Notes: generated by a model not told the origin, from the letters alone. Positions 1 through 8,810 are shown, counted from the stretch's first letter. The stretch is 32,373 nucleotides of DNA from a bacterium (GCA_021809305.1 JAKBAF010000001.1:1-32373), one strand, 5' to 3'. Numbers and translations: made by a program.

Positions 1-2447
1 GCTCTTGCGATTGGAGTCGCTACCGCTTCACCATGGATGAGGCGAGCAACAAAGCTGTTAGAAAGATGTTTAAGCTCCTCTTCGATGAGGGGTTAATCTA
101 TCGCGGCCTCTACCTTGTGAATTGGGACCCCGTCACACAGACAGCTCTTGCCGATGATGAGGTCGAGTATATCGACCGCAAAGGCTTCCTCTATACCATC
201 CGCTACCCCCTTGCAGACGGTTCCGGTTCGATTAGCGTGGCAACAACTAGGCCGGAGACCCTCTTAGGCGATACCGCCGTTGCCGTCCATCCCGATGACC
301 CCCGCTATACGGGCTTTATTGGAAAAAACGTACGCCTCCCAATTTGCAATCGCGAGATTCCCATTATTGGCGACCACTTCGTCGATCCAGAATTTGGGAC
401 AGGTGCTGTCAAAATCACCCCCGCTCACGACCCAAATGACCATCAGATGGCTCTGCGACACGGCCTCCCCATGATCAACCTCATGACACCAGATGGGCGG
501 ATGAATCAGGAGGGGGGCGCCTTTAAGGGGTTGACCTTTGCTGAGGCCAGGGAAAAAGTAGCCGATGAGCTCAAGGCCCTCGGGCTCCTCGAGCAGGTCA
601 CCCCCCATGAGCAGCGCATCGGCCTCTCCTACAGGTCTAAGGCCGTCATTGAGCCCTACCTCTCCAAGCAGTGGTTTGTCAAGATGAGCGGCTTTGCCGC
701 AAAGCTTAAGGCCGCGGTTGTTGAGGGCCGCACAAAGCTAATTCCAAAGAGCTGGGAACAGACCTACTTTCACTGGGTAAACAACCTTCGGGACTGGTGC
801 ATCAGCCGCCAGCTCTGGTGGGGCCACCGTATCCCCATCTGGTACAACAAGGCAGATCCTGAGTGGGTCCTCTGCGAGGATGAGAATGGTCTCCCGCCAG
901 AGGTTGCAGCTTCCCCTGAGCGCTGGGTCCAAGATCCCGACGCACTTGACACCTGGTTCTCCTCTGGCCTCTGGCCTTTTTCGACGCTCGGCTGGCCCGA
1001 TGAGACACCTGAGCTTCGCAAATTCTACCCCAATGCCGTCCTCGTAACCGGCCACGACATCCTCTTCTTCTGGGTAGCCCGTATGATCCTCATGGGCGAG
1101 TACGCCATGAAGGAGGTCCCTTTCCCCGAGAGCTTCCTCCACGGCCTTATCTACGGCAGATCCTATTGGCGAGAGAATAGCGATGGCGGCATCACCTATG
1201 TCACAGGCGAGGAGCGCACCAACTACGATCTCGGCCACCCCACTCCACCCGATGTCCACTCCAAATGGGAGAAGCTCTCCAAGTCAAAGGGAAATGTCAT
1301 CGACCCGATTGAGGTGATCGATGAGTATGGCGCCGATGCCATGCGTATGGCGCTCGCCGCAAGCGGCCCTGAGAATATGCAGATTGATCTCGACAAGCGC
1401 CGCCTAGAGGAGTTCAAAAATTTCACCAATAAGATCTGGAATGGCGCCCGCTTTGTCTTTATGAACTTAGATGAGGGAGAGCCGCTAACGCCAGACGCCT
1501 TCCTAGAGGGGTTGGATGAGAACCACTTAGGTTTGGAGGACCGCTGGATCCTGGCAAGGCTTAATCGGGCCGCACGCACCGTCAACGAAGCGCTTACCGC
1601 CTACCGCTTCGACCATGCCGCCCTGGGTGCCTACCACTTCTTCTGGGATGAGTTCTGCTCGGTCTACGTCGAGGCCGTAAAGCCTGTCCTTTTTGGAAAG
1701 TCAGGGAGCAAAGAGGAGCGCGCCAATAAGCAGAAGCTACTCGCCATCGCTCTACTACACGCCCTGCGTTTGCTCCATCCGATGGCCCCCTTTATCACAG
1801 AGGAGCTCTTCCGCCACTTAAAAGAGCGACTCGGATCTGATAAGCGGCCAGAGGGAATTGATCCTCACACTGAAGAGGCGATCCTCGCCATGCAGGCGCC
1901 CGCCTGCGCCGTTGCCCCCTTCCCGAGGGCAAGAGAGGTCGATGCAGCCGATCAAAAGGTCGAATCGGACTTTGAGCTCATCCAGCAGGTGGTCCACGCC
2001 ATTCGCAACATCCGGGGTGAGATGAATCTGCCCCCAGGGCTTGCCGTCGAAATCTTCCTCATCGCCCCCGAAAAGGACTCATCGCTTGCCACCATTGCGG
2101 CCAACCTCAGCTTACTCTGCGCTCTGGTCAAGACACCCGCCATCGACCTCGGCCATGTAGAACCCAATCTGCCTCTTGCCTCTACAGGCATTGTAGGGAG
2201 CCTCAAGATCCTTATCCCACTTCCAGAAGGAGAGAGAGAGAGGGAGCGGCTCAGGCTTGAGAAGGAGAGGGAGAAGACCGAGCAGCGAGCCGCAAAAACA
2301 CGCGGTCAGCTTGCAAATGGTGAGTTTATGAGTAAAGCGCCTCCCCATCTTGTAGAAAAGACGCAAGAAGCGCTGCGAATCGCTAAAGGAGAGCTCCAGG
2401 CGATCGAGCTTAAGCTCAAGGCGCTATCTGGAGAAAAGCGGCCTTAA
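1..2447 (+). CDS. valS: Valine-tRNA ligase (5'-truncated by window)
   Basis: Class I aminoacyl-tRNA synthetase that charges tRNA-Val in the cytoplasm. The reading frame is open from nucleotide 3 (CDWSRYRFTMDE...), so the start and the HIGH motif lie upstream of the window. Visible landmarks are the editing (CP1) domain with TTRPETLLGDTAVAVHP, the DWCISRQLWWGHRIPIWY segment, and the KMSKS loop as KLSKS at nt 1272-1286 followed by KGNVIDP. The anticodon-binding domain follows. The last about 70 residues form the charged coiled coil typical of ValRS, ending at TAA 2445-2447. Nothing suggests damage. It converges on the minus-strand gene that ends 25 nt downstream. Confidence 0.97.
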   Translation, partial: SCDWSRYRFTMDEASNKAVRKMFKLLFDEGLIYRGLYLVNWDPVTQTALADDEVEYIDRKGFLYTIRYPLADGSGSISVATTRPETLLGDTAVAVHPDDPRYTGFIGKNVRLPICNREIPIIGDHFVDPEFGTGAVKITPAHDPNDHQMALRHGLPMINLMTPDGRMNQEGGAFKGLTFAEAREKVADELKALGLLEQVTPHEQRIGLSYRSKAVIEPYLSKQWFVKMSGFAAKLKAAVVEGRTKLIPKSWEQTYFHWVNNLRDWCISRQLWWGHRIPIWYNKADPEWVLCEDENGLPPEVAASPERWVQDPDALDTWFSSGLWPFSTLGWPDETPELRKFYPNAVLVTGHDILFFWVARMILMGEYAMKEVPFPESFLHGLIYGRSYWRENSDGGITYVTGEERTNYDLGHPTPPDVHSKWEKLSKSKGNVIDPIEVIDEYGADAMRMALAASGPENMQIDLDKRRLEEFKNFTNKIWNGARFVFMNLDEGEPLTPDAFLEGLDENHLGLEDRWILARLNRAARTVNEALTAYRFDHAALGAYHFFWDEFCSVYVEAVKPVLFGKSGSKEERANKQKLLAIALLHALRLLHPMAPFITEELFRHLKERLGSDKRPEGIDPHTEEAILAMQAPACAVAPFPRAREVDAADQKVESDFELIQQVVHAIRNIRGEMNLPPGLAVEIFLIAPEKDSSLATIAANLSLLCALVKTPAIDLGHVEPNLPLASTGIVGSLKILIPLPEGERERERLRLEKEREKTEQRAAKTRGQLANGEFMSKAPPHLVEKTQEALRIAKGELQAIELKLKALSGEKRP

Positions 2448-2471
2448 GCAGACGCTTTGCTAAAGGGCTTA

Positions 2472-3005
2472 TTAGTGGTCCTTAGCCGAATCAGGCTGAA
2501 AAGGGTTAGGAAACTCTTGCTTCCGAAACCCACATTCATCGGAGATTTGTTCGAACAAAGCCGGAAGATCGTCGTCATCTTCCTCAGTGTCAACTTCGGG
2601 CTGAAAAATGCCCGATCCAGCAGTTGGCGGCTCGTAATCCTCATCTTCGACATCATCAGCTTGCTCTGAGCGCGCCGTTCTCCATAGTGAGAGTGACCTT
2701 CCGCCAAGGCCGATCCCTACTACAGCACCACCCGCAGCAAGCGAGCCGCATGCGATAAGGGCTAGGTCCCTGTGCTCCGGACTCAGGAAAAAAGGAATCG
2801 CAAGAGTTGTAACGCCTAGGAGGGCCACCAAACCGCCTGCTATTGCATAGCCACGAACGCCACGTATTGCGCTATTGGCGCATTGAGATACGGCGACACC
2901 CTCACCTTGGGGGCGACTCAAGTAGACCGCCTCGGCTTCTCGTTGGAGCTGATCCCGCTGTTCAGGAGTAGCGGCCTGTGCCAGTTTTTCCCTAGTTCCT
3001 TCCAT
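2472..3005 (-). CDS. Hypothetical two-helix membrane protein, Inc-like architecture
   Basis: 177 residues, no family recognised. A polar N-terminal part (1-50, rich in Gln/Glu/Arg) is followed by two closely spaced hydrophobic helices at about 53-74 and 81-102, joined by a short PEHRD turn. A very acidic C-terminal tail follows (114-150, with runs such as EEDDDD). A bilobed hydrophobic region with no signal peptide is the hallmark of chlamydial inclusion membrane (Inc) proteins, which are type III secreted into the vacuole membrane. That assignment is inference from architecture only. The ATG at 3005 has GGAGG 8 nt upstream. It stands alone, convergent with valS and divergent from the gene at 3154. 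An ordinary inner-membrane protein remains possible. Confidence 0.8.
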   Translation of the reverse strand: MEGTREKLAQAATPEQRDQLQREAEAVYLSRPQGEGVAVSQCANSAIRGVRGYAIAGGLVALLGVTTLAIPFFLSPEHRDLALIACGSLAAGGAVVGIGLGGRSLSLWRTARSEQADDVEDEDYEPPTAGSGIFQPEVDTEEDDDDLPALFEQISDECGFRKQEFPNPFQPDSAKDH

Positions 3006-3153
3006 CGCTCATGCCTCCGCCTCTTTAATCTTATCTTTATATTAACAAATGGCGAATATAAAGTAAATCTTTACGAATTTGCTTTTTTCCCTTTCTAGGT
3101 AATCCCCCTTTTAGTACGCTCATCGATTCTAGAACTCGGGAGCTTAAGAGACC

Positions 3154-3594
3154 GTGCGTTATCTCATACTCGCCGCCCTATTAGCCCTTACTTTTAGCTG
3201 CAGTCAGGGCCACCTCTTTGTGACAACGCGCTATCTTGACCACAGCTACCTAGCAAGCTCACATGTTGGCACCCCCGATCCGAGGCAGTGCGCCCCTTTT
3301 TGCGGACAAGAGCTCATTATCCATTGGGACCTTCCGCCAGCCTATATGGCGTGCGAGAAGCTCCACTTCCTCCTCTTTGTGCGATTCGGCAATGCAACCC
3401 AAGAGATCGTCAAGATTCCCATCGCTCGCTCGCGCGGCAACTACGTCTATAGGTTGCTCAACGCTGCCTATCGGCAGAGGGGAGGTATCGCCACCTACAA
3501 GGTTGAGGTGCGCTCTGATGAGTGGGTACTCGAGACATGGACCCATCAAGTCTGGACCGAACTGATTGAGATTCCCATATGCCCCAAGGAGTAA
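3154..3594 (+). CDS. Hypothetical small exported protein (possible lipoprotein)
   Basis: 146 residues, not assigned to a family. It starts with GTG at 3154 and has only a weak purine stretch (AAGAGA) upstream. Residues 1-19 read as a signal peptide (MRYLILAALLALTFSCSQG). The Cys at 16 after TFS could be lipidated, but the lipobox is imperfect. The mature part is soluble-looking, with further Cys residues (CAPFC, AC, IC) and a predicted mixed beta composition. The stop is 6 nt before the barrel gene at 3601, so the two are probably co-transcribed and may act together at the cell envelope. Function unknown. Confidence 0.75.
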   Translation: MRYLILAALLALTFSCSQGHLFVTTRYLDHSYLASSHVGTPDPRQCAPFCGQELIIHWDLPPAYMACEKLHFLLFVRFGNATQEIVKIPIARSRGNYVYRLLNAAYRQRGGIATYKVEVRSDEWVLETWTHQVWTELIEIPICPKE

Positions 3595-3600
3595 CTTAAA

Positions 3601-4620
3601 ATGTCACTGCGCGCTCTTATCTGCTCTTCCTTGAGCTCCCTATGTGTTCTACTTGGAGCCACAACCTCCCTAAGCAGCCTCTCCTTCGATTTTGAGACCT
3701 CCATGGGCCCACGCGTTGACAGGGTAAATTGGACGATAGGCTGCCCTTGGGTTGACACCCTCTCGGAGCTCACATGGAAGCATATGAGAATCCTCGAGCT
3801 TGATCTGCGAGCCCATCTCGGTCTGACCCAAAATTGGTCGCTTGAAGCGATAGCCGCAGGAGGCCTTATTTTTTCGGGGATCGGCCGAGATTGCGACTAT
3901 CTGCAAGATGGGCGCCAAATGGAGTTCTCGCATTCGAGTGCTTCAGTTCACGGTTGCGTCACCGACCTCTCACTTTGCGCCTGGCGCTGCTACCCTTACT
4001 TCCAACCAGCTGATTCTCCTCCGGCCAGGTGTCGCTTCTCCATTGGCTATGGGCTCTCTGCCCACGCTCAGCTCATGTGCGACTTCAATTGCTTTCAGGA
4101 ATCAAGGGGCTACTTTGTAGAGGATGGAGAGGAAGTTCATATCGACGGAAGCGTCGACTTTAAGAGGATTCACGAGCTTATGGAGAAGGGGTGCCCCTAC
4201 GTGCAGGAGTCTATGCATAGCCCCTTCTGCTATGACATAGCCGCCATCTATCTAGCCACCTGGACCAGTTTTTTTTCAGGAGCTCGGCTAGAGATTGCAC
4301 TCCCGCCAAACTGTTGGCTCGAAGGAGAGCTGCAGTTCCACACCGGCCTCTATACGGGCGCAGGCGATTGGCTATTAAGGGAGGATATTTCTGATTTTGT
4401 TCATCTAGCACCCATGATGGGAGGCGTTATCGAAGGGCGCTTTGGCTATAAGCTCAGCGAGGGGACCTCTCTTTTGGTAGGAGTAACAGCTAGACTCTTC
4501 CGGTCCGAGGACGGCAAGGCTTACGTCTACAACTACGAAGAGTACCTAGGAGAAAGCTATTTCAACAGAGCCAGATGGAGCTCGGTTGCGGCCACCCTCG
4601 GCTTGAGGCACCTCTTTTAG
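3601..4620 (+). CDS. Cysteine-rich outer-membrane beta-barrel, omptin-like
   Basis: 339 residues with an N-terminal signal peptide (about 1-25) and alternating polar/hydrophobic strands. The C-terminal LRHLF ends in the aromatic residue typical of BAM-inserted barrels. From memory of OmpT, the strand order aligns: VDTLSELTWK near OmpT VSQLDWK, GRDCDYLQD near the catalytic Asp83/Asp85 loop, FQESRGYF near OmpT YQESRYSF, and the final strand. D97 and D99 preserve a D-x-D pair. The Asp210/His212 position reads GDWLLR (D256, L258), so the catalytic His seems absent. Thirteen Cys residues are present, unlike enterobacterial omptins but fitting the disulfide-linked chlamydial outer membrane. The barrel call is fairly safe; omptin kinship is tentative. 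Confidence 0.7.
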   Translation: MSLRALICSSLSSLCVLLGATTSLSSLSFDFETSMGPRVDRVNWTIGCPWVDTLSELTWKHMRILELDLRAHLGLTQNWSLEAIAAGGLIFSGIGRDCDYLQDGRQMEFSHSSASVHGCVTDLSLCAWRCYPYFQPADSPPARCRFSIGYGLSAHAQLMCDFNCFQESRGYFVEDGEEVHIDGSVDFKRIHELMEKGCPYVQESMHSPFCYDIAAIYLATWTSFFSGARLEIALPPNCWLEGELQFHTGLYTGAGDWLLREDISDFVHLAPMMGGVIEGRFGYKLSEGTSLLVGVTARLFRSEDGKAYVYNYEEYLGESYFNRARWSSVAATLGLRHLF

Positions 4621-4678
4621 CTAGCAGAATTGCTCCTCGCGAAGAATTGGGCGCGCAGGCTAAAATCTCGCGGGGGTT

Positions 4679-6055
4679 ATGCGCGGTATGAACTATTTCA
4701 CAGACTGGCTTGATAGTGTCGATCAGCTGATTTGGGGCCCGATTCTAGTGGGGTTTCTGATAGGGGTGGGTCTCTATCTCACCTTCCTTTTGCGCGGACT
4801 GCAGTTTCGCTCTTTCTGGCACGCACTAAAGCTCATAGGAGCTAAGCAAAACCCACCTGGAAAGGGAGATTTAACACCCTTTCAAGCCTTGACAACAGCC
4901 CTTGCTGGTACCGTTGGAACGGGCAATATTGCAGGGGTTGCGACAGCCATACTGATTGGCGGTGTCGGCTCTATCTTCTGGCTCTGGGTCAGCGGCCTTG
5001 TCGGGATGATCATCACCTATGCAGAGGCCGTCCTTGCTGTCCGCTTTCGGATCATCGGCAAAAAGGGGGAGATCTCAGGCGGTCCGATGTACTACATTGC
5101 AAATGGTCTTGGCTGGAGGTGGCTTGCGATCCTATTTGCGATATTTGGAGCCTGCGCCTCGCTATTCGGCATTGGCAACCTTGTTCAGTCACACTCCATC
5201 GCCGATGTCTTGAGCGAGACCTTTCTGCTGCCACCCATCTGGACCGGGCTTATCATCTCTTCTCTCATCGCCCTCATCTTAATTGGGGGCATCAAGAGCA
5301 TCGGTAAAGTGACAAGCCTCTTTGTTCCTGCGATGGCCCTCTTCTATCTCATTGCAGGGATCGGGATCTTGGTGATTCACGCAACCGAGATCCCTGCCAT
5401 ACTACGGCTCATCGTCTCATCTGCCTTCAATGGTCAGGCGGCCATTGGCGGTTTTGTCGGCTCAACCGGAATGATGGCCCTCAGAATGGGCATCTCTCGC
5501 GGCATCTTCTCAAATGAGGCCGGTATGGGGAGCACCTCAATTGCAGCCGCCGCTGCCATTACCAACTCGCCAACTCGCCAAGGGTTGATCTCGATGGTTG
5601 GTACCTTTGTCGATACCGTGATTATCTGCTCTGTGACAGGCCTTACCATCGCCCTTACAGGCTCACTTGGTGTGATGAACGCCTCTGGGGCCCCACTTAA
5701 TGGCGCGCCACTAACAGCCTACGCCTTCGCCTCCTCAATTCCGGGCGGTGGCTACCTTGTTGCCTCTTGCCTTGTCCTCTTCGCCTTCTCAACAATCCTT
5801 GCCTGGTCCTACTACGGTGAGAAGTGCCTTGAATTCCTCTTTGGCTCAAAGACGCGCATCCCCTACCGTATTATTTTTGTACTTCTTATAATTGCTGGAT
5901 CGGTACTCCCTCTTGAAACGGTCTGGAGCATTGCCGACATCGCTAACGGGCTAATGGCCATCCCCAACCTCATCGCCCTCCTACTCCTCTCTGGGGTAGT
6001 ACTCACAGAGACCCGCCTCTATAGAGCCAAGATCCAACAAACACTCGAGCTTTAA
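4679..6055 (+). CDS. Sodium:alanine/glycine symporter (AGCS family), copy 1
   Basis: Inner-membrane Na+-coupled amino-acid carrier, about 458 residues with some ten or eleven hydrophobic helices. Family signatures are visible: TALAGTVGTGNIAGVATAI, the GGPMYYI motif and the conserved SRGIFSNEAGMGSTSIA segment. The related gene in C. trachomatis is dagA, from memory. Substrate (Ala, Gly or Ser) cannot be told from the sequence. ATG 4679 and the in-frame ATG 4688 are both possible; the second paralogue aligns better with 4688. It is followed after 13 nt by a second AGCS gene, so the two probably form an operon. Confidence 0.93.
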   Translation: MRGMNYFTDWLDSVDQLIWGPILVGFLIGVGLYLTFLLRGLQFRSFWHALKLIGAKQNPPGKGDLTPFQALTTALAGTVGTGNIAGVATAILIGGVGSIFWLWVSGLVGMIITYAEAVLAVRFRIIGKKGEISGGPMYYIANGLGWRWLAILFAIFGACASLFGIGNLVQSHSIADVLSETFLLPPIWTGLIISSLIALILIGGIKSIGKVTSLFVPAMALFYLIAGIGILVIHATEIPAILRLIVSSAFNGQAAIGGFVGSTGMMALRMGISRGIFSNEAGMGSTSIAAAAAITNSPTRQGLISMVGTFVDTVIICSVTGLTIALTGSLGVMNASGAPLNGAPLTAYAFASSIPGGGYLVASCLVLFAFSTILAWSYYGEKCLEFLFGSKTRIPYRIIFVLLIIAGSVLPLETVWSIADIANGLMAIPNLIALLLLSGVVLTETRLYRAKIQQTLEL

Positions 6056-6068
6056 CTAGATATCTCCC

Positions 6069-7442
6069 ATGCAAAGCCTTAGCCTAACTATCTCCTCGCT
6101 GCGCGACTACATCTGGGGCCCTCCCCTTCTCCTGCTAATACTGGGGACCGGTCTCTACCTCACACTCGTCTTGCGTGGCATCCAGTTTCGCTATCTCCCC
6201 TACGCCCTCAAACTCATTCTTACCCGTCGTGACGAGCGCTGCCAAGGCGACATCTCCCACTTCCAAGCCCTAATGACGGCCCTTGCTGCCACAATTGGGA
6301 TCGGCAATATCGCAGGCGTTGCAATTGCTCTTACAGTGGGTGGCGTTGGCTCCCTCTTCTGGATGGTCATTGCCGCCCTTATTGGAATGGCCACCGTCTA
6401 CGCTGAGGCCTTCCTTGCTATTCGGTTTCGCATTAAGGATAAACGAGGTGAGATGGCAGGCGGCCCCATGTACACCATACGCCGCGGCCTTAAGTCGAGA
6501 TGGCTGGCTGGTCTTTTTGCGACAGCTGGAACACTTGCCGCCCTCACCACTGGCAATATGGTCCAAGCGAACTCGATGTGCGATGTGGCGAGCTCTCTTC
6601 TACCCCTACCCCGGCTCATCATCGGCGCTCTCATCGCCCTGCTTGTTGGCGCCGTCCTGATAGGCGGCATCCGCAAAATTGGCAGAGTTGCTGGAATCCT
6701 TGTCCCCACAATGGCCCTTCTCTATCTCGCTGGCGGCCTTATCATACTGGCAATTAAGATCGATGAGGTCCCAAACGCTCTTCTTGCCATATTCGAGGCC
6801 GCCTTCACCCCGAGAGCTGCAGCTGGTGGCTTCACAGGCGCCTCTCTCCTCCTCGCCATACGGATGGGCGTCTCCCGTGGCCTTCTTGCAAGTGAGGCAG
6901 GCCTTGGCTCAACCCCCATTGCAGCAGCCGCTGCTAAGACGGATATGCCTGGGCGCCAGGCCCTTATCTCGATGACAGGCGCCTTCCTCTCTGTCTGCAT
7001 CCTCTGCATCGTGACAGGCCTTGTTCTTATCTGCACAGGGGTTGGGGGCAGCCTCTCACCATCTGGCGCCATCCTAACAGGTGTCCCCCTTACCATCGCC
7101 GCCTTTGATACCGTCCTTCCCTTCGATCGCTATATCGTTATATTAGGCGCCCTCCTCTTTGGCTACTCCACCATCATTGGCTGGGCCTACTATGGCGAGC
7201 GGTGCGCCGAATACCTCTTTAGCGAGCGCATTATCCCCTACTACCGCGTCCTCTATACCTTAGCAGCAATCGCCGGCGCTGCTCTCAGCCTCGATCTTGT
7301 CTGGAGCCTTGCCGACATCGCCAACGCCCTCATGGTCATCCCCAACCTCATCTCCCTCATCTTCCTCGCCCGAGTCCTTGCAAAAGAGACTATCCCCTTC
7401 CTCCAGCTCGTTAAAGAAGAGCGATCGCTAAGTAAAGTGTAA
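6069..7442 (+). CDS. Sodium:alanine/glycine symporter (AGCS family), copy 2
   Basis: 457-residue paralogue of the preceding gene with the same architecture: YIWGP start region, TALAATIGIGNIAGVAIAL, GGPMYTI and SRGLLASEAGLGSTPIA. It lies 13 nt downstream on the same strand, with no clear Shine-Dalgarno of its own, so translation may depend on readthrough from copy 1. The two proteins align along their whole length but differ at many positions (for example ITYAEAVLAVRFR against TVYAEAFLAIRFR). This indicates an old tandem duplication rather than a recent one, and possibly different substrates. Inner membrane. Confidence 0.93.
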   Translation: MQSLSLTISSLRDYIWGPPLLLLILGTGLYLTLVLRGIQFRYLPYALKLILTRRDERCQGDISHFQALMTALAATIGIGNIAGVAIALTVGGVGSLFWMVIAALIGMATVYAEAFLAIRFRIKDKRGEMAGGPMYTIRRGLKSRWLAGLFATAGTLAALTTGNMVQANSMCDVASSLLPLPRLIIGALIALLVGAVLIGGIRKIGRVAGILVPTMALLYLAGGLIILAIKIDEVPNALLAIFEAAFTPRAAAGGFTGASLLLAIRMGVSRGLLASEAGLGSTPIAAAAAKTDMPGRQALISMTGAFLSVCILCIVTGLVLICTGVGGSLSPSGAILTGVPLTIAAFDTVLPFDRYIVILGALLFGYSTIIGWAYYGERCAEYLFSERIIPYYRVLYTLAAIAGAALSLDLVWSLADIANALMVIPNLISLIFLARVLAKETIPFLQLVKEERSLSKV

Positions 7443-7477
7443 ATAAGACATCAGAGATTTTCTGAAGAAACATAGGG

Positions 7478-7483
7478 TATAAT
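7478..7483 (+). promoter_or_regulatory. -10 box of a probable leaderless promoter
   Basis: A perfect TATAAT ends 5 nt before the only possible start codon, GTG 7489 (an in-frame TAA lies at 7483-7485). With a normal -10 to start-site distance, transcription would begin at or within 1-2 nt of the GTG, giving a leaderless mRNA. No good -35 box (AGATTT at the expected place) and no Shine-Dalgarno are visible. Confidence 0.45.
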
Positions 7484-7488
7484 AACTT

Positions 7489-8415
7489 GTGGTTGACCCA
7501 CTGGATAACAAGCAATTAGCAATAGATGACGCTCTTGTTCACCGCTTGATTGCCACCCAGTTCCCAAAGTGGAAAGATCTCCTTATCCGGCCAGTGGCGC
7601 TCAGCGGGTGGGACAATAGGACCTTTCACCTGGGTGATGAGATGCTTGTCCGCATGCCAAGCCGAGAGGAATATGCAGCGCAGGTAGAAAAGGAGCAGCA
7701 TTGGCTGCCCAAACTAGCGCCTTGCCTCCCACTTCCGATTCCAATACCTTTAGCCATTGGAGAACCGATGGATGGCTATCCTTGGAAGTGGTCAATCTAT
7801 CGCTGGCTGGAGGGAGAGAGTGCTGCATCTGGGTACATAGCCGATTTGTCCGAATTTGCGGCAAGTCTTGCTCAATTTCTCATTGCGCTCCAACGCATCG
7901 ATTCAACAGGCGGACCTTTGCCAGGATTACACAGCTTCTATCGTGGAGGAGAGTTAACGACCTACGATGCGGAGGTAAGATGTGCCCTTGCTGCTCTGAA
8001 AGGTAAGATAGATGTTGCCGCGGCAACCGAGGTCTGGGACATGGCAATTGCGACAACCTGGAACCGTGCACCCGTGTGGGTTCATGGCGATATCAGCGCT
8101 GGAAACCTCCTGGTCAAAAATGGGAGCCTCTCTGCTGTCATCGATTTCGGGCAGCTGGCAATCGGCGATCCTGCGTGTGATCTGACGATTGCTTGGACGT
8201 TTTTCAAGGAGAAAGACCGAGAGGTTTTCCAAGAAATGCTGTCGCTTGATGCAGGAACATGGGCCCGCGGCCTTGCCTGGACCTTATGGAAAGCCTTAGT
8301 CGTTGCAGCGGGATTCACAAATCCAAACAACTTCGAATCTGCGAGAGCTTGGCGCATCATTGAAGAGGTGCTTGCAGATCACAGGCAACAAACTAAAATC
8401 AAACCGCAAACTTAA
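7489..8415 (+). CDS. Aminoglycoside phosphotransferase (APH) family kinase
   Basis: 308 residues of the APH/choline kinase-like fold. HGDISAGN (199-206) matches the catalytic loop with Asp201 and Asn206. IDFGQLAIGDPACD (218-231) matches the metal-binding loop. The N-terminal LALSGWDNRTFHLG-type region and AAQVEKEQ..LP fit a subgroup common in soil and aquatic bacteria and annotated as APH-family protein. The substrate is unknown; this subgroup is not proven to confer resistance. Start is GTG 7489 because a stop lies directly upstream in frame and no ATG follows near. It is monocistronic and followed by a repeat-rich gene-free island. Scattered occurrence of this family suggests horizontal acquisition (inference). 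Confidence 0.88.
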   Translation: MVDPLDNKQLAIDDALVHRLIATQFPKWKDLLIRPVALSGWDNRTFHLGDEMLVRMPSREEYAAQVEKEQHWLPKLAPCLPLPIPIPLAIGEPMDGYPWKWSIYRWLEGESAASGYIADLSEFAASLAQFLIALQRIDSTGGPLPGLHSFYRGGELTTYDAEVRCALAALKGKIDVAAATEVWDMAIATTWNRAPVWVHGDISAGNLLVKNGSLSAVIDFGQLAIGDPACDLTIAWTFFKEKDREVFQEMLSLDAGTWARGLAWTLWKALVVAAGFTNPNNFESARAWRIIEEVLADHRQQTKIKPQT

Positions 8416-8520
8416 TCTTAATGCGCTCATGTTCAGCGAGCTAGCTATAACAATACCAAGATGCCTCTCATCCAACTGCCGATTCGCATTGGCCGCCTTC
8501 TAGGCCTGATTCGAATCTCC

Positions 8521-8535
8521 CACTGGCGTCCAGTG
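8521..8535. repeat. Short hairpin downstream of the APH gene
   Basis: CACTGG-cgt-CCAGTG, a perfect 6-bp stem with a 3-nt loop about 105 nt after the APH stop codon. There is no T-run, so it is not a convincing intrinsic terminator. Confidence 0.4.
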
Positions 8536-8701
8536 AAATCATGTGCTCCTCTGTCTCTTGGCATGCCCTACGTTGGCAATTTGACATGGTATCCAGTGAA
8601 TAACTCTGAAAGACGCCTCGAAAGAGGTGGTCGTTGAGATCAAGGCGATCTATGATCAATCTTTGGGCATGTTCTGACGGGACTCTTTCGATAGGATCTT
8701 A

Positions 8702-8746
8702 TTTTGGCGATGCATAATGGCCTCTCTCCCTATAGCAACGCCAAAA
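8702..8746. repeat. Inverted repeat TTTTGGCG...CGCCAAAA
   Basis: Perfect 8-bp arms at 8702-8709 and 8739-8746 separated by 29 nt. It lies just upstream of the larger nested inverted repeat and may be part of the same decayed element. Confidence 0.5.
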
Positions 8747-8810
8747 GTGCGCACGATAAGTGCCTCTTACCTAGCACTCCCGAAGGGTGTGCTGGAACTT
8801 AGCCCCGGGT

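Noticed and set aside
738..1259. 173-codon minus-strand frame inside valS
   Set aside because: Shadow of a strongly conserved coding sequence.
8500..8532. tRNA-like 3' end (GATTCGAATC followed by ...TCCA)
   Set aside because: The bases flanking the T-loop-like sequence do not pair as a T-stem and no matching acceptor 5' strand or anticodon arm is present.
8618..8677. Short frame SKEVVVEIKAIYDQSLGMF, reminiscent of the VIVEIKA core of GxxExxY proteins
   Set aside because: Only about ten residues resemble the family and no flanking family sequence is found in any frame; too little to call a pseudogene.
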